From the NCBI RefSeq assembly GCF_001685355.1, contig NZ_CP016438.1:310001-374000 (forward strand): 64,000 bases of DNA, in the 5' to 3' direction. Both the position numbers and the translations under genes were made by a program. Source of the stretch: Streptomyces lincolnensis. GTDB lineage: Bacteria; Actinomycetota; Actinomycetes; Streptomycetales; Streptomycetaceae. Shown here one piece after another: positions 1 through 8,167 of the stretch (its first letter is position 1; every line of letters starts with the position of its first letter). The notes under the pieces are model-generated. The model worked only from the letters and a program-made list of their open reading frames with translations, was not told the DNA's origin and did not search any database.

Positions 1-1068
1 GGGCAGCGAGACGAGCGTGTCCGCGGCGGCGTCGGCGACCGGGAAGCCCTGGCCCGTGCGGACGACGTGGTCCCGCAGCCAGGTGAAGCGGTGCAGCGGC
101 TCGAAGTGGACGCTGGTGCCGACCCCGAGGGCGTGCAGCCGCTGCCGGAACGCGTCGCGCCGGTGCCCGTGCACCCGCACCGGGAACAGGTACCAGGAGC
201 TGCGGTTGGTGGCGGTGTCCGCCGCGGGCAGCTCCAGGCGGTCGAGCCCTGCGAGTTCGCGCAGATAGACCTCCGCGATGGCGGTGCGCCGCGCGTGCAG
301 CCGGCCGGCCTTGGCGAGCTGAGCCCGGCCCAGGGCGGCGGCCAGGTCGGACATGTTGTATTTGTGGCCGGGGCGGTCCACGTCGTACGCGGCGCTGTGA
401 CCCGGCCGGTAGCGGTTGACGGCGCCGCGGCTGAGGCCGTGCAGGCTCCACCGGCGGGCCTCGTCGGCGACGCGCGCGTCGTCGGTGCACAGCATTCCGC
501 CCTCGGCCGTGGTGATCGGCTTCGTGGCGAAGAAGGAGAACGCCGACGCGTCGCCGGCCCGGCCCGCGACCGCGTCCCCGTCGCGTGCGGGCAGGGTGTG
601 CGCGGCGTCTTCGAGCAGCGTCAGGCCGTGGCTGTCGCACAGCTCGCGCAGGGGTTCCATGGCGGCCATGCGGCCGCCGAAGTGCACGGGCACGACCGCC
701 TTGGTGCGTTCGGTGATCAGGGACTTGACCTGGTCGGGGTCGAGGGTGAGGTGCTCGGGACCGACGTCCGCGAGCACGGGCGCCGCCCCGGCGTGGACCA
801 CGCTGGTGGCCGTGGCCACGAAGGTCATGGTGGGCACGATCACCTCGTCGCCGGGGCCGATGCCGTACGCCTTGAGCGCCACGTGCAGCGCGGCGGTGCA
901 GGAGGTGAGGGCCACGGCGTGGGCGACGCCGATGTACGCCGCGAACTCCTCCTCGAAGGATTGCGCCTCGGCGCCGGTGGAGACCCAGCCGCTGCGCACG
1001 ACGCGCAGTACGGCCTCCTCCTCGGCGGTGTCGAAGCAGGGCGCGGCGAAGGGGATGTAGTCGCTCAC
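1..1068 (-). CDS. lmbS: DegT/DnrJ/EryC1-family sugar aminotransferase, LmbS-like (C-terminus outside the window)
   Basis: This is a PLP-dependent sugar aminotransferase. In lincomycin biosynthesis LmbS aminates the C6 position of the GDP-octose that becomes the lincosamide sugar. The reading frame starts at GTG 1068 (MSDYIPFAAP) and is open to base 1, giving about 356 visible residues. The N-terminal fold, the EDAAHTL segment near residue 156 and the PLP-lysine segment FSFFATKPITTAEGG (Lys about 183) are typical of the family. The start overlaps the stop of the upstream transaldolase by 4 nt (GTGA), so the two are translationally coupled. The family is certain; the substrate is inferred from cluster order. 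Confidence 0.93.
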   Translation of the reverse strand, partial: MSDYIPFAAPCFDTAEEEAVLRVVRSGWVSTGAEAQSFEEEFAAYIGVAHAVALTSCTAALHVALKAYGIGPGDEVIVPTMTFVATATSVVHAGAAPVLADVGPEHLTLDPDQVKSLITERTKAVVPVHFGGRMAAMEPLRELCDSHGLTLLEDAAHTLPARDGDAVAGRAGDASAFSFFATKPITTAEGGMLCTDDARVADEARRWSLHGLSRGAVNRYRPGHSAAYDVDRPGHKYNMSDLAAALGRAQLAKAGRLHARRTAIAEVYLRELAGLDRLELPAADTATNRSSWYLFPVRVHGHRRDAFRQRLHALGVGTSVHFEPLHRFTWLRDHVVRTGQGFPVADAAADTLVSLP

Positions 1069-1727
1069 TCGTACTTCACCCCCGCGTCGGCCTGGAAGTC
1101 ACGCACGGTGGCGCGCGCGTAGTGGTGGTCGAGCCAGCGGGCGAGCAGGGCGGGCGGCACGGTCACGGCATCGGCGCCCGCGGTCAGGGCCCGGGTGATG
1201 TCCGCGGGCGCGCGCACGCTGCCGACGAGGAGTTGGGCCGTCATGCCGTGCCGCCGCAGCAGGCCGGTGATGTCGGCGACGACGCTCTCGGGGCATCCGC
1301 CCTCGTCGCCGACCCGGCCCCACAGGAGGCTGGCGTAGCGGACGCCCGCCTTGGCCGCGGCGAGCGCCTGGCCCGCAGAGAGACAGGCGGTGGCGTTGAC
1401 CGGTATGCCGTACTCGCGGAGCGTGGTCATCACGTCGAGGTGGGGCCGCCCGTCGGGCGAGATGACCGGCACCTTGATGACGATGTTCTCGCCGCGCGAG
1501 GCCAGCATCTTCGCCTGGCTCACCATGTCGTCGTGGTCCACTCCGCTGACCTGGACGGACAGGTCGCGGGGCGCGATGCGGCGGGCGAGGACGCCGACGG
1601 TGCCCGTCCAGTCCTCGATTCCCGACTTCCTCAGGAGCGTGGGGTTGGTGGTGACCCCGTCCACGATGCCGTGCGGCAGCCACTGTTCCACCACGGACAG
1701 GTCCGGCGTATCCAGAAAGATCTTCAC
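1065..1727 (-). CDS. lmbR: Transaldolase-like protein, LmbR-like
   Basis: A 220-residue class I aldolase/transaldolase of the short fructose-6-phosphate aldolase type. In lincomycin biosynthesis LmbR builds the C8 sugar phosphate (octulose 8-phosphate) by transferring a C3 unit. The start is GTG 1727 (MKIFLDTPDL), preceded by GGAG at a 7-nt spacing. The Schiff-base lysine is Lys85 in NIVIKVPV, matching Lys85 of the FSA family, and the N-terminal TTNPTLL signature is present. It lies 61 nt downstream of lmbQ and overlaps lmbS by 4 nt, within one leftward operon. Confidence 0.92.
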   Translation of the reverse strand: MKIFLDTPDLSVVEQWLPHGIVDGVTTNPTLLRKSGIEDWTGTVGVLARRIAPRDLSVQVSGVDHDDMVSQAKMLASRGENIVIKVPVISPDGRPHLDVMTTLREYGIPVNATACLSAGQALAAAKAGVRYASLLWGRVGDEGGCPESVVADITGLLRRHGMTAQLLVGSVRAPADITRALTAGADAVTVPPALLARWLDHHYARATVRDFQADAGVKYE

Positions 1728-1788
1728 GGCTTGACTCCGTTCGGATGCGAGCGAGCGAGGAAGCTCGGAGGTGCTGAGCGGGGGCGGG

Positions 1789-2895
1789 CTAGGCGGTGCT
1801 GAGCAGAGGCAGGTCCGTGACGAGCACAGCCGGGGAGCGCACCACACAGCCGCCCCAACTGACCGGGACGGTGTGGGCGGGGCCGAGGCCGCCGGCGATG
1901 CTCCGCAGCAGACTCGGTACGCGGACGCTGAAGCGGACCGACGGCACGGCACCGACGGCACGGCCGTCCGCCACCACGGTGGTGAAGTCGCGAGTGGCGG
2001 CGGTGAGCGTGCCGGTGTCCGCGTCGACGACGCTGACGTAGTGCAGGCGTTCCACGCGCAGGTACGGCTCGGGGGCGGCGGGAGCCTCGGGCAGCTCCAC
2101 CACGAGGTTGGCCGGGTAGGCCGCGAGGCCGGACACCTCGCGCGAGGCGCGCCCGGTGGGGGCGCGTCCCAGGGCATCGGCGGTGGCCCGGTCCAGGGCG
2201 CACCCGACCACGGTTCCGGCCTCGACCAGGGGCAGTCGGGCGGCCGTCGTGCCCTCGCTGTCCACCGGCCAGCCGCCGAGTGCCCCTGGACTGTCCGTCA
2301 CGGTGAGGGCGGGCACGCCGACCCGGGTGCCGTCCCAGTGGCGCCGAAAGCGCTCGACGTCGTCCGGGCCGTGCACGGCGAGGGCCACCGCGGCGAACTC
2401 CGCGAGCAGTTCCGCGAACGCCATCGGCTCCAGGACCGTGTGCGGCGGCAACGCCCCGGTGTACCGCGGCAGTTCGACGAGGGGCGGGACGAGGTCCGTG
2501 GGCAGGGGCGGCGGCGCGGACAGGTCCGGCAGGACCGTGGCGCGGGTGCGGGTGGTCTCCCCCAGGGCGGCGGTGACGAGGACGGTGCGACGGGCGACGG
2601 CACCGGTCGCGGCGGCTCCGGAGGCGGCGCGCGCCCCGGTCGTGCCGGTCAGGTCCTCGATGCGGCCGTAGAGTTCATGGCCATCGGAGGTGGCGGCGAG
2701 CAGCGCGGACAGCAGCTCCATGCGCCCGGTCGCCGCATCCGGTCCGGGCGGTGGCGCTCCGTCCACAGGCGGGCGGGCGGGGCCGCCCGGACAGTCGCCC
2801 TCCGTACCGTCGCAGTGGTCCCGTTCGACGTGGCTGGTGACGCGGGAGCGGGCGAACCTCAGCGTCCCGACCCGGGCCCTCCTCCAGGCACTCAT
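1789..2895 (-). CDS. lmbQ: TldD/PmbA-family protein, LmbQ-like
   Basis: This 368-residue protein belongs to the TldD/PmbA (TldE) peptidase family and is shorter than the usual 440-480. The N-terminal RVGTLRFARSRVTSHVER and the C-terminal SWGGCVVRSPAVLVTDLPLL are characteristic. No HExxxH zinc motif is visible, so it resembles the non-catalytic TldE half. In lincosamide clusters LmbQ pairs with LmbIH as a TldD/TldE heterodimer; lmbIH would lie outside this window. The start ATG 2895 overlaps the lmbT stop by 4 nt (ATGA). The family is a recognition from sequence; the exact reaction in the pathway is less certain. Confidence 0.85.
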   Translation of the reverse strand: MSAWRRARVGTLRFARSRVTSHVERDHCDGTEGDCPGGPARPPVDGAPPPGPDAATGRMELLSALLAATSDGHELYGRIEDLTGTTGARAASGAAATGAVARRTVLVTAALGETTRTRATVLPDLSAPPPLPTDLVPPLVELPRYTGALPPHTVLEPMAFAELLAEFAAVALAVHGPDDVERFRRHWDGTRVGVPALTVTDSPGALGGWPVDSEGTTAARLPLVEAGTVVGCALDRATADALGRAPTGRASREVSGLAAYPANLVVELPEAPAAPEPYLRVERLHYVSVVDADTGTLTAATRDFTTVVADGRAVGAVPSVRFSVRVPSLLRSIAGGLGPAHTVPVSWGGCVVRSPAVLVTDLPLLSTA

Positions 2896-4202
2896 GACAC
2901 CTCCGCCAGCCTGTCGACCGCGGCGTCGGCCAACTCCCGGACGTTGGCGGCGAAGTCGAAGCGCGCGCGTACGCGCGCGGCGGCCGCGGCCCGCATCCTC
3001 CGCCGCTCGTCGGCGGTCAGCTTCCGCACCCGCCGCACCGCGTCGGCGACGTCGGCCGCGGTGCGGCGGGTGACGATGCCCGCGGCCCCGTCGTCCACGA
3101 CCTCGGGCAGGTTGCCGGTGTCCGCCGCGATGACGAGGGCGCCTGACTCGCGGGCCACCCACATCGCCTCCATCGGGGACACCGCCCCGGGCTCGGCCTC
3201 CCCCAGGAACGCCGCCGCCAGCGTCCGGGGGGACTGCAACAGCGCGGACAGGTGTGTGAAGGGCTGGTCGTCCAGGAGGACGGCGGGCACCGCGTACCGG
3301 TCGGCGAGCCGCCGCAGACCGGGGTCGGGGCGGCGGGTGGCGATGACGGGCACGACGCCGGGCAGGTCGCGGGCGGCCTCCAGGAGCAGGTGGTAGCCCT
3401 TGTCCAGACCGGGGGCGCTGTTGCGCCCCCACATGACGACGAACTCGCCCTCGGCGGGCAGGCCGAGTCCGGCGATCCGCTCGTTGATCCGTTCTTCCGT
3501 CAGGACGCCGAAGCGGGGCGCGTGGCGCGGTATCGCGCTGCGGTTGGGCAGCAGGGCGGCGGCGGGGATGGCGTACGTGCGCGCGTACAGCTCCGCGGTG
3601 TACCGGGAGATGTAGCCGACGCTCACCCGGTCGCTCTGCCGGGTCCAGAAGGCGACGTCGCCGTCGGCGGCGATCTCGGCGGGCGAGGGCACGTGCGCGG
3701 TGTCGTGCGTGGCCAGGCCGAAGGTGTGCACGTGCAGCACCTTGGCGGCCAGCTCGCCGCCCTGGCGCTGGACCATGCCGGGGACGCGGGCGAACGCGCT
3801 GGTGCCGGAGACCGCCACCACCGCGTCGCAGCGCTCGGCGGTGTCCAGGACGAGCTGGGCGCCCGTCGCCGACAGGGCGTGGAAGAACCGCTCCTCGCCC
3901 CAGCCGTCCAGGCCGTCGCTGTCGCTGACGAGCCGGACGGCCCGGCCACCGCGGGCCGCGAGGTGCTCACGCACCCGCCGCCACCGCTCCTCGTCGTAGC
4001 CGGGCGCGCCCGGGTCGTAGAACGGCTCCCCGAGGACGAACTCCACCGACCAGCCCCGTTCGGCCAAGTGGTCGCGCAGGGCGTCCTGTTCGTCGAGCAG
4101 ATTCCGCACATAGCCGGCCACGCCGCCGGCAGCCACCTGGGCGCCTTCGACCATCAGCCAGACGAACGCGAGCGCGCGCCCCCGTTCCGTCCGCGCCGTC
4201 AC
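2892..4202 (-). CDS. lmbT: Glycosyltransferase, LmbT-like (thiol S-glycosyltransferase)
   Basis: A 436-residue GT-B fold glycosyltransferase. The acceptor-side N-terminal half contains GGVAGYVRNL (a GGxxxYxxxL-like loop) near residue 30. The C-terminal donor half has MWGRNSAPGLDKGYHLLLEA and the SPMEAMWVARESG nucleotide-sugar motif. In the lincomycin pathway LmbT joins the GDP-activated aminooctose to ergothioneine, forming the first C-S bond. GTG start 4202 overlaps the lmbV stop by 4 nt, and its own stop overlaps lmbQ. The role is assigned from gene order (V-T-Q-R-S) and family, not from a substrate-specific residue. Confidence 0.9.
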   Translation of the reverse strand: MTARTERGRALAFVWLMVEGAQVAAGGVAGYVRNLLDEQDALRDHLAERGWSVEFVLGEPFYDPGAPGYDEERWRRVREHLAARGGRAVRLVSDSDGLDGWGEERFFHALSATGAQLVLDTAERCDAVVAVSGTSAFARVPGMVQRQGGELAAKVLHVHTFGLATHDTAHVPSPAEIAADGDVAFWTRQSDRVSVGYISRYTAELYARTYAIPAAALLPNRSAIPRHAPRFGVLTEERINERIAGLGLPAEGEFVVMWGRNSAPGLDKGYHLLLEAARDLPGVVPVIATRRPDPGLRRLADRYAVPAVLLDDQPFTHLSALLQSPRTLAAAFLGEAEPGAVSPMEAMWVARESGALVIAADTGNLPEVVDDGAAGIVTRRTAADVADAVRRVRKLTADERRRMRAAAAARVRARFDFAANVRELADAAVDRLAEVS

Positions 4203-4984
4203 GGCCCCACCAGCACCGTCATGCGCCGTAGCAGCGCGTGAACGGCGGGGTCGTCGGCGACGGCGTCGTACGGCAGCCGGGCGCTGACCGCGGCCACGAA
4301 CTGCTCACGGGTCAGTACGAGTTCGGCCCCGGCCCCGGCCCCGTCCCGCACGAGCACACTGTCGCCCTCGGCGGGCTCGACCGTAAGGCCCAGCTCGCAC
4401 TCCTCGACCGCGTACTGGGAGAAGGCGAGGCGCCAGTCGAGCCGGGAGGCGGCCCGCTCCGCGGGGACGGGGACCCCGATGTCGTCGGCGTGGGTCGCGT
4501 ACTCCGACGCGATGTGCCACGCCTGCAGGCCGACCAGGTACGGTCCCCAGCTCGTGGTGAGCGGGTCGGCCGGGTCCATGGCCCCCCAGGCGGCCACCAC
4601 GTCCCGGTGGCGCTCGTCCCACTCCGCGAAGACGTCGCGGTGGCTCAGGTGGCGGCGCATCTCCACCTGGCCGACGTTGTACGCCTCGTCGTCGGCCCAC
4701 TCGCCGAGCGAGGCGATGTCGTCGTGCACGCATGCCTGGTTGTACAGCTCGCCGCTCGCCAGGTGCGCGACGACGTCCCGGACGTTCCACTCCGCACAGC
4801 GTGTGGGCCGTCGCCACGCCGCCGCGTCGGCGCTCGTGAGCCAGGCCCGCAGGTGTCTTCCCTCGTCGGCCAGTGCCGTGACACCCGACCCGAGCCGGGC
4901 CAGTCCCTTGCGCTGCAACTCGATGGCGTAAATGGCTCTCTCCCAGCTTCCGGGTGTACGACGCGGAAGGGCGTCAGAGGTCAT
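4199..4984 (-). CDS. lmbV: Mycothiol-dependent DinB/MDMPI-family protein, LmbV-like
   Basis: A 261-residue protein with the mycothiol maleylpyruvate isomerase N-terminal (DinB-like) domain. The sequence RCAEWNVRDVVAHL puts a probable metal His at 74, and WHIASEYATHADDIG gives His157 and His165. LmbV exchanges ergothioneine for mycothiol on the octose, so that mycothiol later supplies the sulfur of lincomycin. It is the first gene of the leftward operon and diverges from lmbW. No clear Shine-Dalgarno sequence precedes ATG 4984, so the start is moderately certain. Confidence 0.9.
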   Translation of the reverse strand: MTSDALPRRTPGSWERAIYAIELQRKGLARLGSGVTALADEGRHLRAWLTSADAAAWRRPTRCAEWNVRDVVAHLASGELYNQACVHDDIASLGEWADDEAYNVGQVEMRRHLSHRDVFAEWDERHRDVVAAWGAMDPADPLTTSWGPYLVGLQAWHIASEYATHADDIGVPVPAERAASRLDWRLAFSQYAVEECELGLTVEPAEGDSVLVRDGAGAGAELVLTREQFVAAVSARLPYDAVADDPAVHALLRRMTVLVGP

Positions 4985-5235
4985 CAGAAGGGCGTCAGAA
5001 GGGGCCCGAGGCGGGCCAGGAAAGCATTTGACGAGGCGGTGGGCGATCCTTCGCGAACCGCAAGGGAAAGGTACCCGCCGGATAACGCGAAAACCATCGC
5101 ACGGAACTGTTCTCGACTATCCGTCGGGGCCGCAACTACGGTGAACGAGCGCAGATTTCGCCCCTGTCTCGCCGGCGGGACAATCACAGCTTCCACGATT
5201 GCGGCAAACAAGCCCTTCAGACGGACCGAGGTGCC
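4985..5235. promoter_or_regulatory. Divergent lmbV-lmbW promoter region with LmbU-type palindrome CGCCGGCG
   Basis: This 251-bp intergenic region separates divergent lmbV and lmbW and must hold both promoters. It is AT-richer than its flanks. An exact CGCCGGCG palindrome lies at 5170-5177, 59 nt upstream of the lmbW start. As I recall the literature, this octamer was reported as the LmbU target in S. lincolnensis upstream of lmbA and lmbW. The octamer also occurs by chance in coding DNA here (for example 1890-1897), so its position rather than its mere presence is the evidence. Confidence 0.6.
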
Positions 5236-6288
5236 ATGACAGCCGTTCGGCAAAGCCCGGAAATCATCGAACTCCAAGACACGGAACAGCGCCGGGGATG
5301 GCAGGCTTTCACCCTCTCCCAACTGCCCGACATGATCAGCGCGATGCACGTCTGTCACGCGGTGCACGCGCTGGCCGAGACGCCGCTTCTGGAGCGGCTG
5401 CGCCGCGGCCCACGGTCCGTGGACGACCTGCTCGCGGGCCTGCACGAGCCCACGGGGACCGGCTTCCTGCGGTACCTGGCGAACCGCGGGGTCCTTGAAC
5501 GCCAGGGCGAGACCTATCTCCTCACCCGCCTCGGAGAGTTCCTCACCACTGACCTCTCGCTCGCGCGGCTCGGCATCTACGTGGGCGCCTACGGGTCCGT
5601 CACCGGCAGGATGGGGGACCTCCTGACGGGCAAGGCGACGTACGGGACCGACGTGGTGCGCGACGGCGGCCAGCTCGGCCTGCACTGCGCCACGCTGTTC
5701 TCGTTCTTCCACACCCCGGTGGTCGTCGAGGCGATGCGCGGCCGGGGCGCCCGGCGCGTCCTCGATGTCGGCTGCGGCGGCGGGCAGCTCCTCGTGGACG
5801 CCTGCCTGCGCGACCCCTCGCTCACCGGCATCGGGCTCGACATCGACCCCGCCGCCGTCGAGGTGGCCCAGGACCTGGCAGAACGCCAGGGCGTGGCGGA
5901 CCGGGTGGAGTTCGTGGTGGGCGACGCCTTCGCGCCGGCCGACTGGCCCGAGGTCTGCTACGAGGCGGACGGCCTGTGCGTGATGAGCGCCCTGCACGAG
6001 CACTTCCGTCATGGCGAGCAGGCCGTGGTCGAGCTGCTCGACGAGTACGCGGCGCGGTTCCCGCACCAGAAGATCCTGCTGGTCGGCGAGCCCGAGCTGC
6101 GCTACGACGGGCGGGAGAACGACGACGACTTCTTCCTCATCCACGTCCTCACGCAGCAGGGCCTGCCCCGCGACCGGTCGGCCTGGTTCTCCGTCTTCGA
6201 GCGGAGCACCCTGGACTGCCGCCGGGTCTACACGCGCCCCGGCGCGGGCCCCCGGATGTGCTTCTACGACCTGGTGCCGCGGCGGTGA
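5236..6288 (+). CDS. lmbW: SAM-dependent C-methyltransferase, LmbW-like
   Basis: A 350-residue methyltransferase. Its N-terminal winged-helix region (LPDMISAMHVCHAVHALAE, then TYLLTRLGEFL) is typical of O/C-methyltransferases, followed by a Rossmann domain with motif I VLDVGCGGGQLL at residues 175-186. LmbW methylates the 4-alkyl-proline precursor so that the side chain becomes propyl, as in lincomycin. ATG 5236 has a GAGGT-type ribosome binding site. It is divergent from lmbV and convergent with lmrB. Its presence separates this cluster from celesticetin, which uses plain proline. Confidence 0.88.
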   Translation: MTAVRQSPEIIELQDTEQRRGWQAFTLSQLPDMISAMHVCHAVHALAETPLLERLRRGPRSVDDLLAGLHEPTGTGFLRYLANRGVLERQGETYLLTRLGEFLTTDLSLARLGIYVGAYGSVTGRMGDLLTGKATYGTDVVRDGGQLGLHCATLFSFFHTPVVVEAMRGRGARRVLDVGCGGGQLLVDACLRDPSLTGIGLDIDPAAVEVAQDLAERQGVADRVEFVVGDAFAPADWPEVCYEADGLCVMSALHEHFRHGEQAVVELLDEYAARFPHQKILLVGEPELRYDGRENDDDFFLIHVLTQQGLPRDRSAWFSVFERSTLDCRRVYTRPGAGPRMCFYDLVPRR

Positions 6289-6293
6289 CGCGA

Positions 6294-6322
6294 GCGGGCC
6301 GGGCCCCAAGGGCCCGGCCCGC
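6294..6322. terminator. Bidirectional hairpin terminator between lmbW and lmrB
   Basis: A perfect 13-bp inverted repeat (6294-6306 with 6310-6322) has a 3-nt CAA loop and is almost entirely G and C. It sits exactly between two convergent stop codons. There is no U-run, which is usual for Streptomyces terminators. Confidence 0.8.
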
Positions 6323-6342
6323 CACGCCGGTTGCCGCCCGCG

Positions 6343-7182
6343 TCAGCCGCTGTTGCGCCGCGGCCCGCGGGACGTGCGGGGCGGCAGGCCCCGGGGTCGC
6401 CGCGTCCGCGGCACGGACCGGCCGCCACGCGCCATGCCCCAGAGCGACGCCCACTGCTCGGCGGTGAGGTCCTTCGGCAGCGCCTGCGGCGAGACTCCAT
6501 GTGCCCTGAACCACGCGGACAGGTCGCTGTCCTGGACCCGCCCGATGCGTTGGAGGATCTCCCGCAGCCCGTGACCGCGCCCGGTGAAGACCTGTCTGAC
6601 GAAGTCCTGGTACTCCCTGCGCTCCCGCACCAGTGGCTCGGGCCGCCGCTCGATGACGAGGATCCCGCCGTCCACGGAGGGCGCGGGCCGGAAGGCGAAC
6701 CTCGGCACCCGCTTGAGCACCGAGAAGTCGAACCACGGCCAGGACTCCGCCGTGACCAGCGAGCAGCCGCCGATGCCGGCCCGGCGGCGCGCCACTTCCC
6801 ACTGCACCACGAGGACGGCCGACACCCATGCGGGAGCCACGAGGATCCGGCGCATCGTGGCCGTCGTGACATGGAAGGGGATGTTCCCCACGACGGTGTG
6901 CGGAACGGTCGGAAGCCGAAAGCGCAGAATGTCCTCGCCGACGACCTTGACGTTTTCCGGGGCACGCGCCGAAAGCCGTTTGACCCGGCGGGGATCGAGC
7001 TCAACCGCGGTGACAGGGCGGCCCAATCGACTCAAGGGCAGCGTCAGGGCGCCGTCTCCGGCGCCCAGATCAACGATGGGACCTTCCGTTCGTTCGGCGG
7101 CTCGGCGTATCAGCTTGATGATGTCGGGGTCGACGAGAAAATTCTGACCGAGTTCCTGCCGGCTGCCGTATCGGCTGGGCAC
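6343..7182 (-). CDS. lmrB: Erm-type 23S rRNA adenine N6-methyltransferase, LmrB-like self-resistance
   Basis: An rRNA adenine methyltransferase of the Erm/KsgA family with motif I VDLGAGDGALT and the catalytic NIPFHVTT segment (about residues 100-107). It starts GSRQELGQNFLVDP like other Erm proteins. Such enzymes methylate A2058 of 23S rRNA and protect the producer from lincosamides. GTG 7182 is preferred because GGAG lies 7 nt upstream; an in-frame GTG at 7188 is too close to that site. The C-terminal tail is Arg/Gly/Pro-rich. Together with lmrC it gives two different ribosome-level resistances. Confidence 0.92.
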   Translation of the reverse strand: MPSRYGSRQELGQNFLVDPDIIKLIRRAAERTEGPIVDLGAGDGALTLPLSRLGRPVTAVELDPRRVKRLSARAPENVKVVGEDILRFRLPTVPHTVVGNIPFHVTTATMRRILVAPAWVSAVLVVQWEVARRRAGIGGCSLVTAESWPWFDFSVLKRVPRFAFRPAPSVDGGILVIERRPEPLVRERREYQDFVRQVFTGRGHGLREILQRIGRVQDSDLSAWFRAHGVSPQALPKDLTAEQWASLWGMARGGRSVPRTRRPRGLPPRTSRGPRRNSG

Positions 7183-7276
7183 GTACACACTCCAGATGGA
7201 ACGAATTCAAGCGGTGAATCGGTGACGGTGAATCGCGGGAGAGAAAAGAGCCGCTGACGCAAGGGGCCCTCGGCGA

Positions 7277-8167
7277 CTACACGGAAGCGACCGCCGTGGC
7301 CAGGTCCGGACCGAGAAGGAACTCGCCCCGGGCCACCGGGACGACGCTCCCGGTCGCCGAGGCCCGCACCGCACAGCCGGAGTCGACGGTCACCGAGCAC
7401 TCGACGGTGCCGACGCGCGGTGAGCCGACCCCCTGCCGGATCAGGTACTCGTACGTGCCGTCGGCGGCGGGCAGCCGTCCCGCCGCGACCAGCCACTCGC
7501 CGAGGCCGAGGGCGTTCGAGGCGCAGGCCGGGTCCTCGGGCATGCCGTAGCCCGGCGCGAAGACCCGGGCCGTGGCCTGCCGCGTCCGCGGATCCCAGGA
7601 GAAGACCATCACGTCGGGAAGGTCGCGCCGCGCCATCAGTTCCAGGTCGGCCCGCGCGCCGGGCACCACCCCCTCGCGTACCTGGAGGTAGTGGAACGCG
7701 GGCCCGAACCCGGCGGTCCGTACAGGTGCCTCGACCACGTCCGCCGGGTCGACGCCCGCCGCCGCCGTCAGCAGGCGGAGGTCGGGCTCGCGCGCCTCGA
7801 CGGGCTTCTCGGCCGTGACGGTGCCCTTGTCCGGTCCTACGGAGAGCGAGTGCAGCCGGGAGCCGCACTCCTGGGCGACGGCGCCCGGCGCGACCCGGCC
7901 GAGCCGTACCAGGGTCACGGCGGTACCCAGCGAGGAATGACCGCCGAACGGTGTCTCCCCGGCCAGTGTGAAGACACGTACGCGATAGGTGGCGCCGGGG
8001 TCGGCAGGGGGCAGCACGAACGCCGTCTCAGGTGTGTTCACTTCCCGTGCCAGGGCCTCCATGGCCGCGTCGGTGAGCCCGTCCGCGTCGGGCACCACCG
8101 TCAACTGACTGCCGGAGAAGGGCTCGTGGGCGAACATGTCGACCATCTCGAACGGGACCACGATCAT
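7277..8167 (-). CDS. lmbX: PhzF-family isomerase, LmbX-like
   Basis: A 296-residue PhzF/diaminopimelate-epimerase-fold protein. The N-terminal PFEMVDMFAHEPFSGSQLTVV, the ETAFVLPP segment with the catalytic-type Glu near residue 47, and TPFGGHSSLGTA are family hallmarks; MPEDPACASNALG is the second-domain counterpart. LmbX acts in the 4-propylproline branch on the diene intermediate before LmbY reduces it. ATG 8167 overlaps the lmbY stop by 4 nt (ATGA). Confidence 0.9.
   Translation of the reverse strand: MIVVPFEMVDMFAHEPFSGSQLTVVPDADGLTDAAMEALAREVNTPETAFVLPPADPGATYRVRVFTLAGETPFGGHSSLGTAVTLVRLGRVAPGAVAQECGSRLHSLSVGPDKGTVTAEKPVEAREPDLRLLTAAAGVDPADVVEAPVRTAGFGPAFHYLQVREGVVPGARADLELMARRDLPDVMVFSWDPRTRQATARVFAPGYGMPEDPACASNALGLGEWLVAAGRLPAADGTYEYLIRQGVGSPRVGTVECSVTVDSGCAVRASATGSVVPVARGEFLLGPDLATAVASV

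Noticed and set aside
1890..1897. Second CGCCGGCG octamer as an LmbU site
   Set aside because: It lies inside the lmbQ coding sequence. The octamer is expected by chance in DNA this rich in G and C, so only the intergenic copy is counted.
1771..3396. Long plus-strand frame opposite lmbQ and lmbT
   Set aside because: Antisense shadow; lmbQ and lmbT have family motifs and overlapping start/stop junctions on the minus strand.
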